64,000 bases of DNA from NCBI RefSeq assembly GCF_001640365.1, contig NZ_LWMI01000007.1, forward strand, positions 1-64,000, in the 5' to 3' direction. The notes beneath the pieces are model-generated. The model was not told where the DNA came from, did no database searches, and saw nothing but the letters and a program-made list of their open reading frames with translations. Source of the DNA: Candidatus Arsenophonus triatominarum (GTDB lineage: Bacteria; Pseudomonadota; Gammaproteobacteria; Enterobacterales; Enterobacteriaceae). The translations under genes were made by a program, and so were the position numbers. This document shows positions 52,936-63,824 of this stretch, in pieces. Positions within the stretch are counted from its first letter, which is position 1. Each line of letters opens with the position of its first letter.

Positions 52936-53820
52936 TATAGCTAGGCGACTTAATTTTGATTACAGCATATGTATTAAAAACAGGTCATCGATAGTGCATC
53001 CTGTTTCCATCTTTTTACGTTTAGCTTGAGACCATTTATGTTCTATAGGATTTAAATCTGGTGAATACACAGGCAAATATTCTATCTGGTGTCCTGCGTT
53101 TATAATTGCCTGTTCAATATTCTTACCTTTGTGAAAGCTAGCGTTGTCCATAAAAATAACAGAATTTTCAGGAAGTTCTGGGAGCAATATTTTTGTGATC
53201 CAAACATAAAAAACATCACGATTAATATTGCAATCAAATAATCCGATAGCAAAAAGGGTTGTTCCCAATAAAGCGCCAATAACATTTGTTCTTCCCTTAG
53301 CACCCCAGTTTTTCAGGCCAAAACAACGGTGACCTTTTGGGGAATAGCCGTGAGTTCGTGGAGTGTCATGTGAAAAACCACTTTCATCAATAAAAACAAC
53401 AGATTTATCTTTTTTTTCATACTGTTGCCTTTTTTGCTGATGTGCCAGCCTGTCGCTTTCGTTGGTTTTTGGATGGAATAGAGTTTTTTTTATAGGTTAA
53501 TCCCAGCTTTTTAAGGGATTGCCAAATAGTCTTTTTACAAACACCGAATCGCTCTGCCCGTTCCTTTTGGTAAGCATCTGGATACTGTTCCACATCTTTT
53601 GCTAAAGCATTTTTATCGAGCTTCCTCTTACGTGGCGTTGAATTTTTTGGCTCTGGTCGTTTAAGCCAACGTACTAAAGACGCTTTTCCAATACGGAATT
53701 GTTTCGCAGTTTCTCGAATTGTTAAACCTTCGGCTTTCCTTACAGATATTACTTTACGTCGAAAATCAATTGTATAACTCATAACACACCTTGTAATCAA
53801 AATTAAGTCGCCTAGCTATA
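52936..53820 (-). mobile_element. IS630-family element, copy 9, in aas
   Basis: 885 bp; GCTGTT-TA / TA-TTCATCT flanks rejoin in frame as PLFAVYSSIGTP, a clean insertion in the acyltransferase part of aas. Confidence 0.93.
52960..53782 (-). pseudogene. IS630 transposase of copy 9, frameshifted
   Basis: Tracts A8 and A8. A single change (AKKTTV to AKKATV) lies at the end of the first ORF (53417-53782). Confidence 0.8.
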
Positions 53821-54723
53821 TTCATCTATCGGCACACCACGCTTTATTAAATTATTAAAACTCTATGCCGATGTTGTTCCGCTTGATCCTGCCAACCCAA
53901 TGGCTATTCGAACTTTAGTTAGAGAAATAGAGAAAGGGCGTCCGATCGTCATTTTTCCTGAAGGAAGAACTAGCGTTCATGGTTCACTGATGAAAATTTA
54001 TGATGGTGCTGCTTTTGTTGCGGCAAAAACAGCTGCTAAAGTTATTCCAATTAGAATTGATGGACCTGAATTGAGTTATTTCAGTCGGTTGAAAGGCATT
54101 TTTAAGCTTAAATATTTTCCTAAAATAACATTAACGATTTTACCAGCAACAAAAATTACCATGCCTGAGGCGAAACGAGCGGCAGACCGTCGTCGGCTGG
54201 CGGGAGCACAACTTTATAAGATTATGAAAGAGGCTCGATTGCATAGCCGTTGCCAGCAAACATTAATGGAAGCTTATTTTGCTGCGATGAAATGTTTTGG
54301 CCGTTTCACAGGTTGTATCGAAGATATTAGTTTTAAAGAAGACAGCTATAAAAGTTTTTTCAAGAAAACCTTAGCGGCGGGGCTTATTATTGAACGTTAT
54401 ACCAAACAGCATGAGCATATCGGCTTACTTTTACCTAATGCAAAAATGACGGCGGCTACTATTTTTGGCGCAATATTGCGTGGCCGGATCCCTGCCATGA
54501 TGAATTATACTGCTGGTAGCAATGGCTTAAAAAATGCCATCAAAGCGGCTTCCATTAAAACAATTTTTAGTTCTCGTCAGTTTATTGAAAAAGGTAAGTT
54601 ATCACATTTGCCTGAACAGGTTACTGAAGTCAATTGGATTTTTTTAGAAGATCTGCAAAATACCCTGACTTGGCAAGATAAAAAATAGATCCTATATCAC
54701 TTACTATTGCCAAAAAAGGCGCT

Positions 54724-55609
54724 TATAGCTAGGCGACTTAATTTTGATTACAAGGTGTGTTATGAGTTATACAATTGATTTTCGACGTAAAGTAATATCT
54801 GTAAGGAAAGCCGAAGGTTTAACAATTCGAGAAACTGCGAAACAATTCCGTATTGGAAAAGCGTCTTTAGTACGTTGGCTTAAACGACCAGAGCCAAAAA
54901 ATTCAACGCCACGTAAGAGGAAGCTCGATAAAAATGCTTTAGCAAAAGATGTGGAACAGTATCCAGATGCTTACCAAAAGGAACGGGCAGAGCGATTCGG
55001 TGTTTGTAAAAAGACTATTTGGCAATCCCTTAAAAAGCTGGGATTAACCTATAAAAAAAACTCTATTCCATCCAAAAACCAACGAAAGCGACAGGCTGGC
55101 ACATCAGCAAAAAAGACAACAGTATGAAAAAAAAAGATAAATCTGTTGTTTTTATTGATGAAAGTGGTTTTTCACATGACACTCCACGAACTCACGGCTA
55201 TTCCCCAAAAGGTCACCGTTGTTTTGGCCTGAAAAACTGGGGTGCTAAGGGAAGAACAAATGTTATTGGCGCTTTATTGGGAACAACCCTTTTTGCTATC
55301 GGATTATTTGATTGCAATATTAACCGTGATGTTTTTTATGTTTGGATCACAAAAATATTGCTCCCAGAACTTCCTGAAAATTCTGTTATTTTTATGGACA
55401 ACGCTAGCTTTCACAAAGGTAAGAATATTGAACAGGCAATTATAAACGCAGGACACCAGATAGAATATTTGCCTGTGTATTCACCAGATTTAAATCCTAT
55501 AGAACATAAATGGTCTCAAGCTAAACGTAAAAAGATGGAAACAGGATGCACTATCGATGACCTGTTTTTAATACATATGCTGCAATCAAAATTAAGTCGC
55601 CTAGCTATA
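54724..55609 (+). mobile_element. IS630-family element, copy 10, in aas
   Basis: 886 bp; GGCGCT-TA / TA-TACCAGC flanks rejoin in frame (KKALIPAKPDD), a clean insertion in the acyl-ACP synthetase part of aas. It is in the opposite orientation to copy 9, 0.9 kb away. Confidence 0.93.
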
Positions 55610-55639
55610 TACCAGCAAAACCAGATGATGTGGCATTGA
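54762..55639 (+). pseudogene. IS630 transposase of copy 10, two ORFs, stop codon lost
   Basis: Tracts A8 and A9. The usual TAA stop within the terminal repeat is CAA (TGCAATC for TGTAATC), so the catalytic ORF (55124-55639) reads 18 codons further, out of the element into aas DNA, ending QNQMMWH. The change also alters one base of the inverted repeat. Confidence 0.82.
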
Positions 55640-56234
55640 TCTTTTTTACCTCAGGATCGGAGGGAACGCCTAAAGGGGTAGTTCATAGCCATACCAGTTT
55701 ATTAGCTAATGTAGAGCAAGTTAAAACAGTGGCTGATTTTACGCCTAAAGATCGATTTATGTCCGCATTACCGCTTTTCCATGCTTTTGGGCTGACGGTA
55801 GGTTTATTTATTCCTATTTTTTCAGGTAGTCATGTCCTGCTTTATCCTAGTCCACTACATTATCGGATGATCCCAGAGTTGGTTTATGACAAAAATTGCA
55901 CGGTACTTTTTGCTACTCCTACTTTTCTGGCACATTATGCTCGTTTTGCTCACCCTTATGATTTTGCGCGCGTGCGTTATGTTGTTGCGGGAGCTGAAAA
56001 ACTTATTGAAAGCACAAAAAAATTTGGTTCGACAAATTTGGTATCCGAATACTTGAAGGCTATGGTGTGACCGAATGTGCCCCCATTGTATCAATCAGCG
56101 TTCCTATGGCGGCTAAAGTTGATACTGTTGGTCAAATTTTGCCTGGTATAGAAACCAGACTACTGCTGGTGTCAGGTATTGAGAAAGCCGGCCGTTTGCA
56201 GTTACGTGGTCCAAATGTCATGAAAGGCTATTTA

Positions 56235-56477
56235 ACCTGAGCTCGTGATAAGCGATAGTTGCGAGAAAATAAAAATAGCCGATTTATCAAAAAATATTTT
56301 AAAATCAATAAGATAAAGAAGTGGGAAAATTCTTAGTGATAGCAGGTTAAAAAAGAAGCTATTTTTCTCTACTAAAATCATGAAAAAAACCAAAATTAAT
56401 ACTGTTTTATGTAATTATTTTAAATTAACTATTTGAATATGTGATAAAAAATTAGAATCCTTATCCCGAACTTAGGT
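56235..56477 (+). mobile_element. 243-bp MITE with IS982-type ends in aas
   Basis: The terminal repeats ACCTGAGCTCGTGATAAG and the complement ACCTAAGTTCGGGATAAG match the 18-bp IS982 ends at 42422/44323 with few changes. TATTTA is duplicated on both sides (56229-56234, 56478-56483). Removing it restores [12 protein letters not shown] in aas. The interior is AT-rich and non-coding. Confidence 0.88.
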
Positions 56478-56921
56478 TATTTACGAGTTGAGTATCCTAA
56501 TCATTTAGAATTGCCTCATGCAAAAAATAGCCAAGGAGAGAATGAGAAGGGATGGTATGATACCGGTGATATTGTTGAATTTGATAATGATGATTATTGT
56601 ATTATCCGTGGTAGAGCAAAACGTTTTGCAAAACTAGCAGGTGAAATGGTTTCACTAGAAACAGTCGAGCATCTTGCTGGCAGTTTATCACCCCATGCTC
56701 AGCATGGCGTGGTTATCAAAACTACCAATAATAAAGGTGAAAGTCTGATCTTATACACCACCGATAACACATTAGATCGTCGTCGATTATTAGCGGCAGC
56801 AAAAGAATTACCTGAATTAGCGGTACCAAGAGATATTCGCTACCTAAAAACATTTCCTGTACTCGGCAGTGGGAAACCGGATTTTGTGGCGTTAAAAAAA
56901 AATCGCGGATGAGGAGTCTTG

Positions 56922-58139
56922 ATGAAAGATTTAATAGTATCGCCGCTGCCTCTATTAACTAGAGGTATAAAAGCGCTACTTTTATCTCAATTTTTTTCTG
57001 TTTTTGCTGATAATGCCCTATTATTTTTCATTTTAGCGCAACTCAAAGCCGCGCTTTATCCCGACTGGAGCCAACCTATCTTACAAGTGGTGTTTGTTTT
57101 TAACTTATATTATATTAGCGCCTTTTGTGGGACAAATAGCAGATTGTTTTGCTAAAGGTCGGGTCATGTTATTAGCTAATATTAGTAAGTTGATCGGAGC
57201 GGTAGGCATTCTGTTAGGACTGGATCCTTTTCTCTGTTATGGTTTAGTTGGCATTGGTGCAGCAGCTTACTCGCCAGCAAAATATGGCATCTTAGCTGAG
57301 CTCACCGCTGGCAATAATTTAGTTAAAGCGAATGGTTTTATCGAAGCTTCGACAATAGAGGCAATTTTGTTTGGTTCTATTGCGGGTGGTTTTTTTTCCA
57401 ATATCGATCTGTTATTTGCTTTAGCTATGTGTGTCCTGTTTTATGCAATCGCGGTGGTGATTAATTTATATATTCCTCGATTAGCGCTGGCTAAAAATAA
57501 ACAAAAATGGGTTTTTCGTCAGTTAATTTTCAATTTTATTTGTCTATTTAAAACACTTTGGAGTGATCATGGCGGGCGATTTTCTTTAATTGGTACCAGT
57601 CTTTTTTGGGGCGCTAGTGTAGCACTGCGTTTTTTATTAGTGCTCTGGGTGCCAATAGCACTTAATATTACCGATAATACTACACCTACATTGCTTAATG
57701 GGGTGGTGGGCAGTAGGTATCATCATTGGTGCCGGATTTGCGGCACATATCATTGCATTCAATAAAGTTAGTCGTTGTATGCCGGTAGGGATCTTTATGG
57801 GTGTGATAATTATTATTTTATCAATGCAACAACATCTTTTATCTACTTATTTGATCCTTATTATATTAGGTGGTTTATTTGTTGTTCCGTTTAATGCTTT
57901 GCTACAAGAAAAAGGCAAACAGACGATTGGTGCAGGTAACGCTGTCGCTATTCAGAATTTAAGTGAAAATACCACTATGCTAATTATCTTAGGCTTTTAT
58001 TCATTAGCGTTCAAAACAGGTATTTCTATTTATTACGATAGGAATAGTGTTTGGTTATAACCTTTGCAACAGCAATCGGCATCCTCTGGATTTGGTATCT
58101 ATATCGCAAGATGTATGAAAAAGGAAAATGGCTAAAATG
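56922..58139 (+). pseudogene. lplT: lysophospholipid transporter LplT, frameshifted
   Basis: LplT flips lysophospholipids across the inner membrane to supply Aas. ATG at 56922 (after GAGGAGTCTTG) gives MKDLIVSPLPLLTRGIKALLLSQFFSVFADNALLF. Breaks occur near 57105 (T run), 57712 (extra G in GTGGTGGG) and 58030-58055. The conserved segments [45 protein letters not shown] and AGNAVAIQNLSE are all readable. It ends GKWLK with TGA at 58139, overlapping pncC. Loss of both aas and lplT removes the whole lysophospholipid repair route. Confidence 0.93.
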
Positions 58140-58643
58140 AATAGTGAGCAGCTGCTCTATGAATTAAGTAATAATCTTGCTAATAGCCTAAAAGAACGGG
58201 GTAAAACAATAACTTGTGCAGAGTCATGTACAGGAGGATGGATTGCTAAAGTCATTACTGATATTTCAGGTAGTTCTGCCTATTTTCAGCGAGGTTTTGT
58301 TACTTATAGCAATGAAGCTAAACATGATATGCTAGGTGTGAGTGAAAATACGTTGCATAAATATGGTGCTGTTAGTGAACAAGTTGTCATAGAGATGGCA
58401 GAAAGAGCATTAGCTAGGGCTAATGCTGATTTTGCGGTTTCAGTTAGCGGTATTGCCGGTCCTGATGGTGGTACTAATGTGAAACCGGTTGGTACAGTTT
58501 GGTTTGGTTTTGCTAGCAAATCCCTTTCTATTGCAAGGATAGTAACCCGTTGTTGCTTGTTTAAAGGCGATCGTATTCAAATCCGACGCCAAGCCGTGAT
58601 ATTTTCACTAACAACATTATTGAAAGAAATAATCAAAAATTAA
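58137..58643 (+). CDS. pncC: nicotinamide-nucleotide amidase PncC (CinA C-terminal family)
   Basis: PncC deamidates nicotinamide mononucleotide to nicotinate mononucleotide in NAD recycling. The ATG at 58137 overlaps the lplT stop (ATGA) and sits 10 bases after AAGGAAA; it gives 168 residues, close to the usual 165. An ATG at 58128 would be too near the ribosome-binding site. Family motifs are TITCAESCTGGWIAKVITDISGSS with the catalytic Ser, FVTYSNEAKHDMLGV, YGAVSEQVV, VSGIAGPDGG and KPVGTVWFGF. It lies directly upstream of recA, as in E. coli. Intact. Confidence 0.92.
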   Translation: MNSEQLLYELSNNLANSLKERGKTITCAESCTGGWIAKVITDISGSSAYFQRGFVTYSNEAKHDMLGVSENTLHKYGAVSEQVVIEMAERALARANADFAVSVSGIAGPDGGTNVKPVGTVWFGFASKSLSIARIVTRCCLFKGDRIQIRRQAVIFSLTTLLKEIIKN

Positions 58644-58644
58644 C

Positions 58645-58672
58645 TTGATACTGGATGGTTATACAGTATAAT
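58645..58672 (+). promoter_or_regulatory. recA promoter with LexA (SOS) box
   Basis: TTGATA (-35, 58645) and TATAAT (-10, 58667) are separated by 16 bases. A LexA box of the form TACTG-N10-CAGTA (58649-58668) lies exactly between and across them, the arrangement of E. coli recA. It indicates SOS control. Confidence 0.92.
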
Positions 58673-58748
58673 TATCAACAACCGATATCAAATCGTCTTA
58701 TCTGCAGTGAAATATTATCTTCACTTCATTGCTCGGGGGAGTTAAACA

Positions 58749-59819
58749 ATGGCTATTGATGAAAACAAACGGAAAGCACTCGCTGCCGCATTAGGTCAAA
58801 TTGAAAAGCAATTTGGTAAAGGATCAATTATGCGCTTAGGTGAAGATCGTTCTATGGATGTAGAAACTATCTCTACCGGTTCATTATCTCTTGATGTCGC
58901 CTTAGGTGCGGGAGGCTTGCCATTAGGTCGTATTGTTGAAATTTATGGCCCAGAATCTTCCGGTAAAACCACGTTAACATTACAGGTTATTGCGGCAGCT
59001 CAACGTGAAGGTAAGACTTGTGCTTTTATTGACGCAGAACACGCTTTAGATCCTATTTATGCCAAAAAACTTGGTGTTGATATTGATAATTTACTTTGCT
59101 CACAGCCGGATACGGGTGAACAAGCACTGGAGATTTGTGACGCTTTAACTCGGTCTGGGGCAGTAGATGTTATTATTGTCGATTCTGTAGCAGCTTTAAC
59201 ACCAAAAGCTGAAATTGAAGGTGAAATTGGTGATTCACATATGGGACTAGCTGCTCGTATGATGAGTCAAGCGATGCGTAAGTTAGCCGGAAATTTAAAA
59301 AATTCTAATACACTATTAATTTTTATTAATCAGATCCGAATGAAAATTGGCGTTATGTTTGGCAATCCTGAAACAACGACCGGTGGAAATGCGTTAAAAT
59401 TTTATGCTTCAGTGCGTCTTGATATCCGACGTATTGGTTCCGTCAAAAATGGTGAAGAAGTTATTGGTAGCGAAACTCGCGTTAAAGTAGTAAAAAATAA
59501 GGTTGCGGCTCCTTTTAAACAAGCAGAGTTTCAAATCTTGTACGGAGAAGGGATTAATATCTATAGTGAGCTTATTGATCTAGGTGTGAAGTATAAATTG
59601 ATTGAAAAAGCGGGTGCTTGGTACAGTTATAATGGCGAGAAAATAGGTCAAGGTAAAGCAAATGCGACAGTTTATTTGAAAGAACGCCCGCAAATTTACA
59701 CTGAATTAGATAAAAAATTACGGGCTATGTTGCTTAATCACGCTGGTGAATTTAGTAGTGCCGCTTCTGATTTTGCGACAGAAGCGGTAGAGGAAATTTC
59801 ATTACCAGAAGAATTTTAA
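58749..59819 (+). CDS. recA: recombinase RecA
   Basis: RecA forms ATP-dependent filaments on single-stranded DNA for strand exchange and for LexA cleavage. 356 residues (353 in E. coli). Motifs are Walker [10 protein letters not shown] (about 67-75), Walker [13 protein letters not shown] (about 140-150), loop L1 [10 protein letters not shown], loop L2 around [20 protein letters not shown], and an acidic C-terminus. ATG at 58749 after GGGGGAGTTAAACA. Intact with an SOS promoter. Conserved recA means the many near-identical IS copies remain substrates for homologous recombination, consistent with the rearranged joints seen here. Confidence 0.98.
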   Translation: MAIDENKRKALAAALGQIEKQFGKGSIMRLGEDRSMDVETISTGSLSLDVALGAGGLPLGRIVEIYGPESSGKTTLTLQVIAAAQREGKTCAFIDAEHALDPIYAKKLGVDIDNLLCSQPDTGEQALEICDALTRSGAVDVIIVDSVAALTPKAEIEGEIGDSHMGLAARMMSQAMRKLAGNLKNSNTLLIFINQIRMKIGVMFGNPETTTGGNALKFYASVRLDIRRIGSVKNGEEVIGSETRVKVVKNKVAAPFKQAEFQILYGEGINIYSELIDLGVKYKLIEKAGAWYSYNGEKIGQGKANATVYLKERPQIYTELDKKLRAMLLNHAGEFSSAASDFATEAVEEISLPEEF

Positions 59820-59847
59820 CTTAATAAATAAAATTGATTAAATCTAT

Positions 59848-59878
59848 GGGCTATATTCTATCTGGATATGGCCTTTTG
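59848..59878 (+). terminator. terminator after recA
   Basis: Imperfect GGGCTATATTC / GGATATGGCC stem with a short loop followed by TTTT, 28 bases after the recA stop. Confidence 0.65.
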
Positions 59879-60583
59879 CTTATTATAAATTAGTTATTAA
59901 TACAAGTTAGATTGAATTATGATTTGAAACACACTTTAATAAAATAGTCTTAGGATTTACAATATTATTAACAATTAATGGATATGATTAGTTCATTTTT
60001 TACAAAAAGTGCTTTGTTTTGTTATATATAGCAAATTGTTATTATTGGCTTAATATATTCAGGCGCAGTTTTTGATTAATTTGTGTTAGACTTATGCTAT
60101 TGCTTTCCTTAATCTTCTATTTAGCTGATAACTATAGCTTATACGTAATTTAAACTAAGTGAAATTAGCCACTGGAGTTATCTATTGGAAATTATCTTTC
60201 TAAATGTAGATGGAGACAAAATTTAACCGCTTTGTCCCTATAGATAGGAAAATAAATATAATGAAATAGTGTTAATGTAGTGTTAGTTTCCCTGCATAAT
60301 AGTTAAATCGTTTTATGTTAAACTAATCAGACTAGTCGTTGTTGTATTAGTTAGAAAACGATATATTTAGGGAAAGGTGTACCTATAAAGCTTGAGCATT
60401 TGAGCGATGTATTAATACAACACATCAGTTAGTAGATTCTTGTCACCGATTTAGTCATAAAACAATTTAAGGATTTCTGAGGTTTGCCAGGTAAAAATGC
60501 CGTCGGTAACTTGATTGATGATAAAAATGTGTTTATTACATCAAGTCATAGATCTATTTTTCCAGTTTGATTTCAGGATAATT
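59879..60583. other. AT-rich region between recA and alaS, no recX found
   Basis: About 700 bases where E. coli-type genomes carry recX. I see no ORF with recognisable RecX sequence, no repeat shared with the other elements and no RNA gene. It must hold the alaS promoter. It could be the eroded remnant of recX. Confidence 0.5.
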
Positions 60584-63217
60584 ATGAGTAGTAAAAGCAC
60601 CGCTGAGATCCGTCAAGCGTTTCTCGGCTTTTTTCATACTAAAGGGCATGAAGTTGTACCTAGTAGTTCATTAGTACCAAATAATGACCCAACATTATTG
60701 TTTATTAATGCAGGCATGAACCAATTTAAAGATGTATTTTTGGGATTGGATAAAAGAGCTTATTCTCGAGCAACAACCGCACAACGTTGTGTTCGAGCTG
60801 GAGGCAAACATAATGATTTAGAGAATGTTGGTTATACTGCTCGCCATCATACTTTTTTTGAAATGTTAGGTAACTTCAGCTTTGGTGATTATTTTAAACA
60901 GGATGCAATCAAATATGCCTGGGAACTACTGACAAGTGAGCAGTGGTTTAATTTACCCAAAGAGCGACTTTGGATCACCGTTTATCACACTGATGAGGAA
61001 GCTTATAATATTTGGCAGCAAGAAATTGGCATTCCTGCTGAGCGTATTATTCGGATAGGTGATAATAAGGGTGCTCCTTATGCTTCTGACAATTTCTGGC
61101 AAATGGGGGATACCGGTCCTTGTGGCCCTTGTACAGAAATTTTTTATGATCATGGTGAACATATTTGGGGAGGGCCGCCAGGGTCACCTGAAGAGGATGG
61201 TGATCGCTATATTGAAATCTGGAATATTGTTTTCATGCAATTTAACCGCCAGTCTGATGGCAGTTTAAAGGAACTTCCAACGCCTTCTGTTGATACAGGT
61301 ATGGGGCTTGAACGTATTGCCGCTGTATTACAACATGTTAATTCAAATTATGAGATTGATTTATTTCGTCAATTAATTGCTGCTATTGCCAAAGTGATTG
61401 CTTTATCGGATCTGAATAATAAATCGTTACGCGTCATCGCTGATCATATTCGATCAAGCGCTTTTCTTATTGGTGATGGGGTATTTCCGGCTAATGAAGG
61501 ACGTGGATATGTATTGCGTCGTATTATTCGTCGAGCGGTTCGTCATGGATATATGCTAGGAGCAAAAGAGACATTTTTCTATAAATTAGTTGCACCATTG
61601 ATTCAAGTAATGGGTAAGGCAGCTGATGAGCTAAGATCTCAACAAGCAACGATTGAAAAAACATTGAAGAATGAAGAGGAACAGTTTGCTCGTACTTTAG
61701 CGCGTGGACTGCAACTATTGGATGATGAATTAGCACAATTACAAGGCAACACTTTAGCTGGCGAAATTGCATTTCGCCTCTATGATACTTATGGTTTCCC
61801 ATTTGATTTAATCGCTGATGTTTGCCGTGAACGCGATATTAAAGTCGACGAGTTAGGTTTTAACGCTGCGATGGAGCAGCAAAGATATCGAGCTCGAGAG
61901 TCAAGTGGATTTGCGATCGATTATAATGATGCCATTAAAGTAGATAGTCATAGTGATTTTTCAGGCTATGAAAATAACAACCAACAAGCTACAGTAACGG
62001 CTATTTTTCATCATGGTAAGCCTGTCAATGTATTAAACCAAGGTGAAGGAGGGATTATTATTCTTGATAAAACCTCTTTTTATGCTGAGTCAGGTGGTCA
62101 GGTTGGTGATAGCGGTATACTTAGCAATAGCCATTGTCAATTTGCTGTGTCTGACACACAAAAATATGCTCAAGCAATTGGACATATTGGTAAAGTAATG
62201 ACTGGCTCAATAGCGGTAAATAATTCGGTCGACGCAAGAATTGACATTGAACGTTGTAAAGCTATTCGTCTCAATCACTCAGCTACCCATTTGTTGCATG
62301 CCGCTTTGCGTGATGTATTGGGAAATCATGTAAGCCAAAAAGGATCTTTAGTGAATGAGAAATATTTGCGTTTTGATTTTTCTCATTTTGCTGCAATGAC
62401 GCCAATGCAAATACGCCAAATAGAAGATATCGTAAATTATCAAATTCGTAAAAATGACCCTATTATAACGACATTAATGGATTTAGAGGCGGCAAAAGAA
62501 AAAGGTGCGATGGCGCTTTTTGGTGAAAAATATGATGCACAGGTACGCGTTCTCAGTATCGGCGATTTTTCTATTGAGTTATGTGGCGGCACTCATGCCA
62601 ATCGGACTGGCGATATAGGATTATTTCGTATTAGTAGCGAATCGGGTACGGCAGCTGGAATTCGGCGGATAGAAGCTATAACAGGGCAAGTTGCTATAGA
62701 TGATCTTCATCAGCAATCCAATTTATTGGCTGAAATTGGCCAATTAATGAAAGGTGATGCTAATAATCTAATGGAAAAAATTAAAATGACATTAGATAAA
62801 GTTAAGTTATTAGAAAGGTCGTTAGATCAATTAAAAGGGCAACAAGCTGCCCAAGAAAGCGTTTCTTTAAGTCAACAAGTTAAAAAAATTAACGGAGTTA
62901 ACCTATTAGTTACTCAGTTAAATAACACTGAGCCTAAACAGCTACGTATCATTGTGGATGACTTAAAAAATCAATTAAAATCAGCAATTATTGTGCTTTC
63001 TACTATAAGTAATGATAAAGTCAGTCTAATTGTTGGTGTAACCAATGATTTGACTGCTAAAATAAAGGCTGGTGATTTAATTTCATTTGTTGCGCAACAA
63101 GTAGGCGGAAAAGGGGGTGGTCGCCCTGACATGGCTCAGGCGGGCGGCTCTAATATAACAGCACTTCCTGCTGCATTAGCATCAGTTGAAGAGTGGGTTA
63201 ATTCGCGCTTGACATGA
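60584..63217 (+). CDS. alaS: alanyl-tRNA synthetase
   Basis: AlaS charges tRNA-Ala and edits mischarged Ser/Gly. The ATG at 60584 (after TCAGGATAATT) gives 877 residues beginning [14 protein letters not shown], as in E. coli (876); an upstream in-frame ATG at 60515 adds 23 unconserved residues. Class II catalytic domain: [20 protein letters not shown] and [21 protein letters not shown]. Tandem editing domain: [12 protein letters not shown] and the zinc ligands in [18 protein letters not shown]-terminal C-Ala domain: [15 protein letters not shown]. Intact and flanked by a terminator. Confidence 0.97.
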   Translation: MSSKSTAEIRQAFLGFFHTKGHEVVPSSSLVPNNDPTLLFINAGMNQFKDVFLGLDKRAYSRATTAQRCVRAGGKHNDLENVGYTARHHTFFEMLGNFSFGDYFKQDAIKYAWELLTSEQWFNLPKERLWITVYHTDEEAYNIWQQEIGIPAERIIRIGDNKGAPYASDNFWQMGDTGPCGPCTEIFYDHGEHIWGGPPGSPEEDGDRYIEIWNIVFMQFNRQSDGSLKELPTPSVDTGMGLERIAAVLQHVNSNYEIDLFRQLIAAIAKVIALSDLNNKSLRVIADHIRSSAFLIGDGVFPANEGRGYVLRRIIRRAVRHGYMLGAKETFFYKLVAPLIQVMGKAADELRSQQATIEKTLKNEEEQFARTLARGLQLLDDELAQLQGNTLAGEIAFRLYDTYGFPFDLIADVCRERDIKVDELGFNAAMEQQRYRARESSGFAIDYNDAIKVDSHSDFSGYENNNQQATVTAIFHHGKPVNVLNQGEGGIIILDKTSFYAESGGQVGDSGILSNSHCQFAVSDTQKYAQAIGHIGKVMTGSIAVNNSVDARIDIERCKAIRLNHSATHLLHAALRDVLGNHVSQKGSLVNEKYLRFDFSHFAAMTPMQIRQIEDIVNYQIRKNDPIITTLMDLEAAKEKGAMALFGEKYDAQVRVLSIGDFSIELCGGTHANRTGDIGLFRISSESGTAAGIRRIEAITGQVAIDDLHQQSNLLAEIGQLMKGDANNLMEKIKMTLDKVKLLERSLDQLKGQQAAQESVSLSQQVKKINGVNLLVTQLNNTEPKQLRIIVDDLKNQLKSAIIVLSTISNDKVSLIVGVTNDLTAKIKAGDLISFVAQQVGGKGGGRPDMAQAGGSNITALPAALASVEEWVNSRLT

Positions 63218-63229
63218 ATTAACCATGAG

Positions 63230-63258
63230 GGTTGCATAACTTAATTATGCAACCTTTA
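63230..63258 (+). terminator. terminator after alaS
   Basis: Perfect 10-bp stem GGTTGCATAA / TTATGCAACC with a CTTAA loop and a short TTT tail, 12 bases after the alaS stop. Confidence 0.75.
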
Positions 63259-63440
63259 ACGGATTGTTTTTAAATGACCTAAGTACAAAATTATATTTTT
63301 AGCTACAATATTAGTATGATGATTGCTTTAGGTTAAATACTTTAGGTGAATATCATTGCTTTACGTTTTCACGGTGTGTGATGGATAATAGCGGGGGAAA
63401 CCTAGAGACCCGACTCTTTTTAATTTTCAAGGAGCAAAGA

Positions 63441-63626
63441 ATGCTTATTCTGACTCGTCGAGTTGGTGAAACGCTCATGATAGGCGATGAGGTAACAGTA
63501 ACGGTACTGGGTGTAAAAGGCAATCAGGTACGTATAGGGGTTAATGCACCCAAAGAGGTTTCTGTTCACCGTGAAGAAATTTATCAACGGATCCAAGCTG
63601 AAAAAAGCCAGCCCGATAATCAGTAA
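63441..63626 (+). CDS. csrA: carbon storage regulator CsrA
   Basis: CsrA is a dimeric RNA-binding protein that blocks or stabilises mRNAs at GGA sites and controls carbon metabolism, motility and biofilm. The ATG at 63441 after AAGGAGCAAAGA gives 61 residues, the exact family length; an in-frame extension to 63378 is not conserved. [52 protein letters not shown]-type sequence retains the RNA-contact residues Leu4, Arg6 and Arg44. It follows alaS as in E. coli and its leader has its own GGA in the ribosome-binding site, fitting known autoregulation. Confidence 0.97.
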
Positions 63627-63636
63627 TTTTTAGTAA

Positions 63637-63690
63637 AGCGTTCATTCTTAGGTATATGTTAATTATATTTATAGAATGAGCGCTGTTTCT
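63637..63690 (+). terminator. probable terminator after csrA
   Basis: AGCGTTCATTCT / AGAATGAGCGCT can pair over 12 bp (one G-T) with a loop of about 24 bases, followed by GTTTCTT. The long loop lowers confidence. Confidence 0.6.
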
Positions 63691-63824
63691 TATTGCCATC
63701 TATTTTATGTCTGTATTTTTTTAAGTTTAGTATCCTATAAAACCAATTAGATAGATTGTAAAAAATGTCTTTTTTTAGTATTTTTTTTACATTATGAATC
63801 AAATGCCGGATTTTAATTGTTAGA

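Larger units (their letters stand above)
51288..56912 (+). pseudogene. aas: Aas bifunctional lysophospholipid acyltransferase / acyl-ACP synthetase, heavily disrupted
   Basis: Aas re-acylates 2-acyl-glycerophosphoethanolamine in the inner membrane. Coding segments run in order. 51288-51338 is MLIKLLRAIFQFFFRV. 52806-52935 has the acyltransferase motif [10 protein letters not shown]. 53821-54723 has [12 protein letters not shown] and IFPEGR and then a TAG (54686) where relatives have Trp. 55610-56234 has the AMP-binding [17 protein letters not shown]. 56484-56912 has GWYDTGD and GSGKPDF. IS256, IS630, IS630 and a MITE separate the segments. A -1 shift at an A7 tract near 56020 (ESTKK) adds a frameshift. 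Removing the elements rejoins codons at both IS630 copies and the MITE; the IS256 flanks do not show a clear duplication. Function is lost. Confidence 0.95.

Noticed and set aside
56240-56470. A small gene or regulatory RNA within aas
   Set aside because: The stretch is bounded by IS982-type repeats and a TATTTA duplication and has no ORF, so it is better explained as a MITE.
60515-60583. Upstream ATG for alaS adding 23 residues
   Set aside because: The extension is not conserved; the ATG at 60584 has a ribosome-binding site and gives the family length.
59879-60583. A decayed recX gene or small RNA
   Set aside because: I could not find RecX-like residues or a convincing RNA structure; it stays as unassigned DNA.
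63378-63440. Upstream start for csrA
   Set aside because: CsrA is 61 residues; the ATG at 63441 has AAGGAG at the right distance.
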